From positions 1-14,070 of the forward strand of contig JBOHLV010000035.1 of NCBI GenBank assembly GCA_050729815.1: DNA of 14,070 nt, given 5' to 3'. Positions 12,207 through 14,070 of this stretch are shown piece after piece. The number at the start of each line of letters is the position of its first letter. Within the stretch, counting starts at the first letter, position 1. The position numbers were made by a program, and so were the translations under genes. The notes under the pieces are model-generated. The model worked only from the letters and a program-made list of their open reading frames with translations. It was not told where the DNA came from and ran no database searches. This DNA is from JAATGI01 sp050729815. Lineage in GTDB: Bacteria > Pseudomonadota > Alphaproteobacteria > ATCC43930 > CGMCC-115725.

Positions 12207-14070
12207 TGCCGGAATTGCTGCTCGAATTGCTGACGGAGGAAATCCCGGCGCGGATGCAGGTGCGCGCGGCGGCGGAGTTGGCCGCGCTCGCCGAGAAGCG
12301 GTTCGCGGCGGCGGGCTTTGCCGCGATCGCGGCGGACAGCTTTGTGACGCCGCGGCGCCTCGCCTTGGTTATTTCCGATCTGCCGGCACGGCAGGCCGAT
12401 GTGATGGAGGAACGGCGTGGCCCGCGCGTCGGCGCGCCGCCACAGGCGTTGGACGGATTCTTGAAATCCGCGGGCGTACCCCAGTCACAATTGGAGACGC
12501 GCGATACCGGCAAGGGCGTGTTCCATTTCGCCAATATCCGCCGCGCCGGCCGCGCGACCGCTTCGATCCTGCCGGAATTGATTTATGCCGTCGTGCTCGA
12601 CCTCGCCTGGCCGAAATCGATGCGGTTTCCGGCGGCGCCGTTCCGCTGGGTACGGCCATTGACCAGCGTTCTTTGCCTCTTCGACGGCGAGGTGGTGCCG
12701 CTGAATCTGGGTGACGTGCCGGTCGGCAACGAGACGCGCGGCCATCGCTTCCTCGCGCCGGAAAAATTCACGGTGCGCGACTTTGCCGATTATCGCGAGA
12801 AGTTGCGCCAGGCGCATGTCATGCTCGACGCATCGACCCGGCGTCGCGCCATCGAATTGGCGCTTTACGAGCGCGCGGCGGAAGCGGGCGTCACGGTCAA
12901 GGAGGATCAAGCGCTGCTCGACGAGGTGACGGGCCTTGTCGAATGGCCGGTCGTCTTGCTCGGGACCATTGACCCGGCGTTCATGAATTTGCCGCCCGAG
13001 GTGCTGACCACTTCGATGCGCACGCACCTGAAATATTTCGCCTGCCTCGATCGGAACGGTAGGCTCGCGCCGAAATTTCTGCTGGTCGCCAACAATGTGG
13101 CCGATGACGGCGGCGCTGCGATCGTCGCTGGCAATGAGCGGGTGCTTCGCGCACGACTTTCGGATGCGCGCTTCTTCTGGGATCAGGACCGCAAGGTATC
13201 ACTGGAGTCGCGCGTGCTGAAATTGAAGGATCGTGTGTTCCATGCCCAGCTCGGCAGCATGCTCGACAAAGTGCACGGCTTAATTATTCTTTCGGAGGCG
13301 ATCGCGGGTTTCATTCCGGGCGCAGATGCCGATCGGGTACGCCGAGCGGCCGAATTGTCAAAGGCCGATCTATCGACCGGCATGGTTGGCGAGTTTCCGG
13401 AGCTCCAGGGCATCATGGGTCGCTATTACGCGCTTCACGATGGCGAGACGCCTCAGGTCGCACAAGCCATCGCCGAACATTATTCGCCGCTCGGCCCCAA
13501 CGATCTTTGTCCTACTGCGCCGATCAGCGTCACGGTCGCGCTCGCCGACAAGATCGATACGCTCGTCGGATTCTTCGGCATCGATGAGAAGCCGACGGGT
13601 TCTAAGGACCCGTTCGCGCTTCGCCGTGCCGCGCTGGGCGTTATTCGCCTTATCCTCGAGAACGATAGCTACGTGCGGCTGCCGTTGAGAGATGTTTTCC
13701 GCACGGCCTATAATGGTTACGAGGATGCGCTCGCCGTCGGCTCAGATCATGTGACCACCGACCTCCTCAATTTCTTCGCCGATCGCTTGAAGGTTCATTT
13801 GCGCGATCGAGGCGTGCGGCATGATCTGATTGCGGCAGTGTTCGCGTTGGGCGAGGACGATCTGGTGCGGCTGGTGCGGCGGGTCGCGGCGCTTGATGAT
13901 TTCTTGAAGACGGACGACGGCGCCAATCTGCTCGTCGCCTATCGTCGCGCCGCCAACATCGTCGGGATCGAACAAAAGCGTGACGGTGTTGAATACGATG
14001 CGTCGCCCGACGCAGAAGAATTTGTGACCACGGAAGAAATCATGCTCGCCAAGCGATTGGATGAAGCGGC
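12206..14070 (+). CDS. glyS: Glycyl-tRNA synthetase beta subunit, 3' end beyond the window
   Basis: GlyS binds and recognises tRNA-Gly and pairs with GlyQ in the alpha2beta2 enzyme. The frame opens MPELLLELLTEEIPARMQ, typical of GlyS, and I read it without a stop for 621 codons to the end of the window; family members have about 690-700 residues, so only the end of the C-terminal anticodon-binding region is missing. Conserved stretches include VTPRRLALVISDLP, EVLTTSMRTHLKYF, DARFFWDQDRK, STGMVGEFPELQGIMGRYYA (about 390-409), ISVTVALADKIDTLVGFF (about 442-459) and KPTGSKDPFALRRAALG (from 462). The ATG overlaps the glyQ stop by one base, and no separate ribosome site is needed if reinitiation occurs. 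Nothing is unusual in the visible part. Confidence 0.97.
   Translation, partial: MPELLLELLTEEIPARMQVRAAAELAALAEKRFAAAGFAAIAADSFVTPRRLALVISDLPARQADVMEERRGPRVGAPPQALDGFLKSAGVPQSQLETRDTGKGVFHFANIRRAGRATASILPELIYAVVLDLAWPKSMRFPAAPFRWVRPLTSVLCLFDGEVVPLNLGDVPVGNETRGHRFLAPEKFTVRDFADYREKLRQAHVMLDASTRRRAIELALYERAAEAGVTVKEDQALLDEVTGLVEWPVVLLGTIDPAFMNLPPEVLTTSMRTHLKYFACLDRNGRLAPKFLLVANNVADDGGAAIVAGNERVLRARLSDARFFWDQDRKVSLESRVLKLKDRVFHAQLGSMLDKVHGLIILSEAIAGFIPGADADRVRRAAELSKADLSTGMVGEFPELQGIMGRYYALHDGETPQVAQAIAEHYSPLGPNDLCPTAPISVTVALADKIDTLVGFFGIDEKPTGSKDPFALRRAALGVIRLILENDSYVRLPLRDVFRTAYNGYEDALAVGSDHVTTDLLNFFADRLKVHLRDRGVRHDLIAAVFALGEDDLVRLVRRVAALDDFLKTDDGANLLVAYRRAANIVGIEQKRDGVEYDASPDAEEFVTTEEIMLAKRLDEA

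Overview
This is a GC-rich, mostly chromosomal-looking window. It fits an alphaproteobacterium, possibly a Rhodospirillales or Hyphomicrobiales relative. That is an inference from composition, the separate tandem glyQ-glyS genes, a TPP riboswitch in front of thiC and the general protein style; there is no rRNA or other decisive marker. I see no tRNA, CRISPR array, insertion sequence or phage gene. I do not see a convincing undescribed multi-gene system. The interest lies mainly in regulatory and intergenic structure.

Left part (1-4126, all minus strand). A zinc-free medium-chain quinone-reductase-like oxidoreductase overlaps a downstream Nudix hydrolase by 4 bases (GTGA), and the Nudix gene runs off the left edge. 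Upstream of the oxidoreductase, 1389-1544 holds a nested inverted-repeat element: two arms of 8-bp tandem repeats enclose two perfect palindromes. It follows thiC (HMP-P synthase, thiamine pyrimidine branch). The thiC leader reads promoter, TPP riboswitch, a candidate anti-Shine-Dalgarno switch, then the Shine-Dalgarno and ATG. Upstream of that lies a MarR-family regulator.

Middle part (4127-9819, plus strand). The marR gene diverges from an RND efflux operon across a 196-bp gap containing a perfect 8-5-8 palindrome, a likely MarR operator. The operon encodes a membrane-anchored periplasmic adaptor and a 1025-residue HAE1-type permease. A stand-alone MetE-C-like zinc methyltransferase follows after 34 bp with its own strong ribosome site and may be co-transcribed. 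No outer-membrane channel gene is present.

Right part (9820-14070). A type-3 membrane acyltransferase faces the methyltransferase convergently with a 7-bp gap. Divergent from it is a small one-helix membrane protein with a C-terminal four-cysteine motif, whose best promoter would give a leaderless message. Next come glyQ and glyS, the glycyl-tRNA synthetase alpha and beta subunits, overlapping by one base; glyS runs off the right edge. There is no gene-free stretch over 300 bases. The gaps at 1334-1550, 3381-3580, 4127-4322 and 10811-10976 are described under their features.
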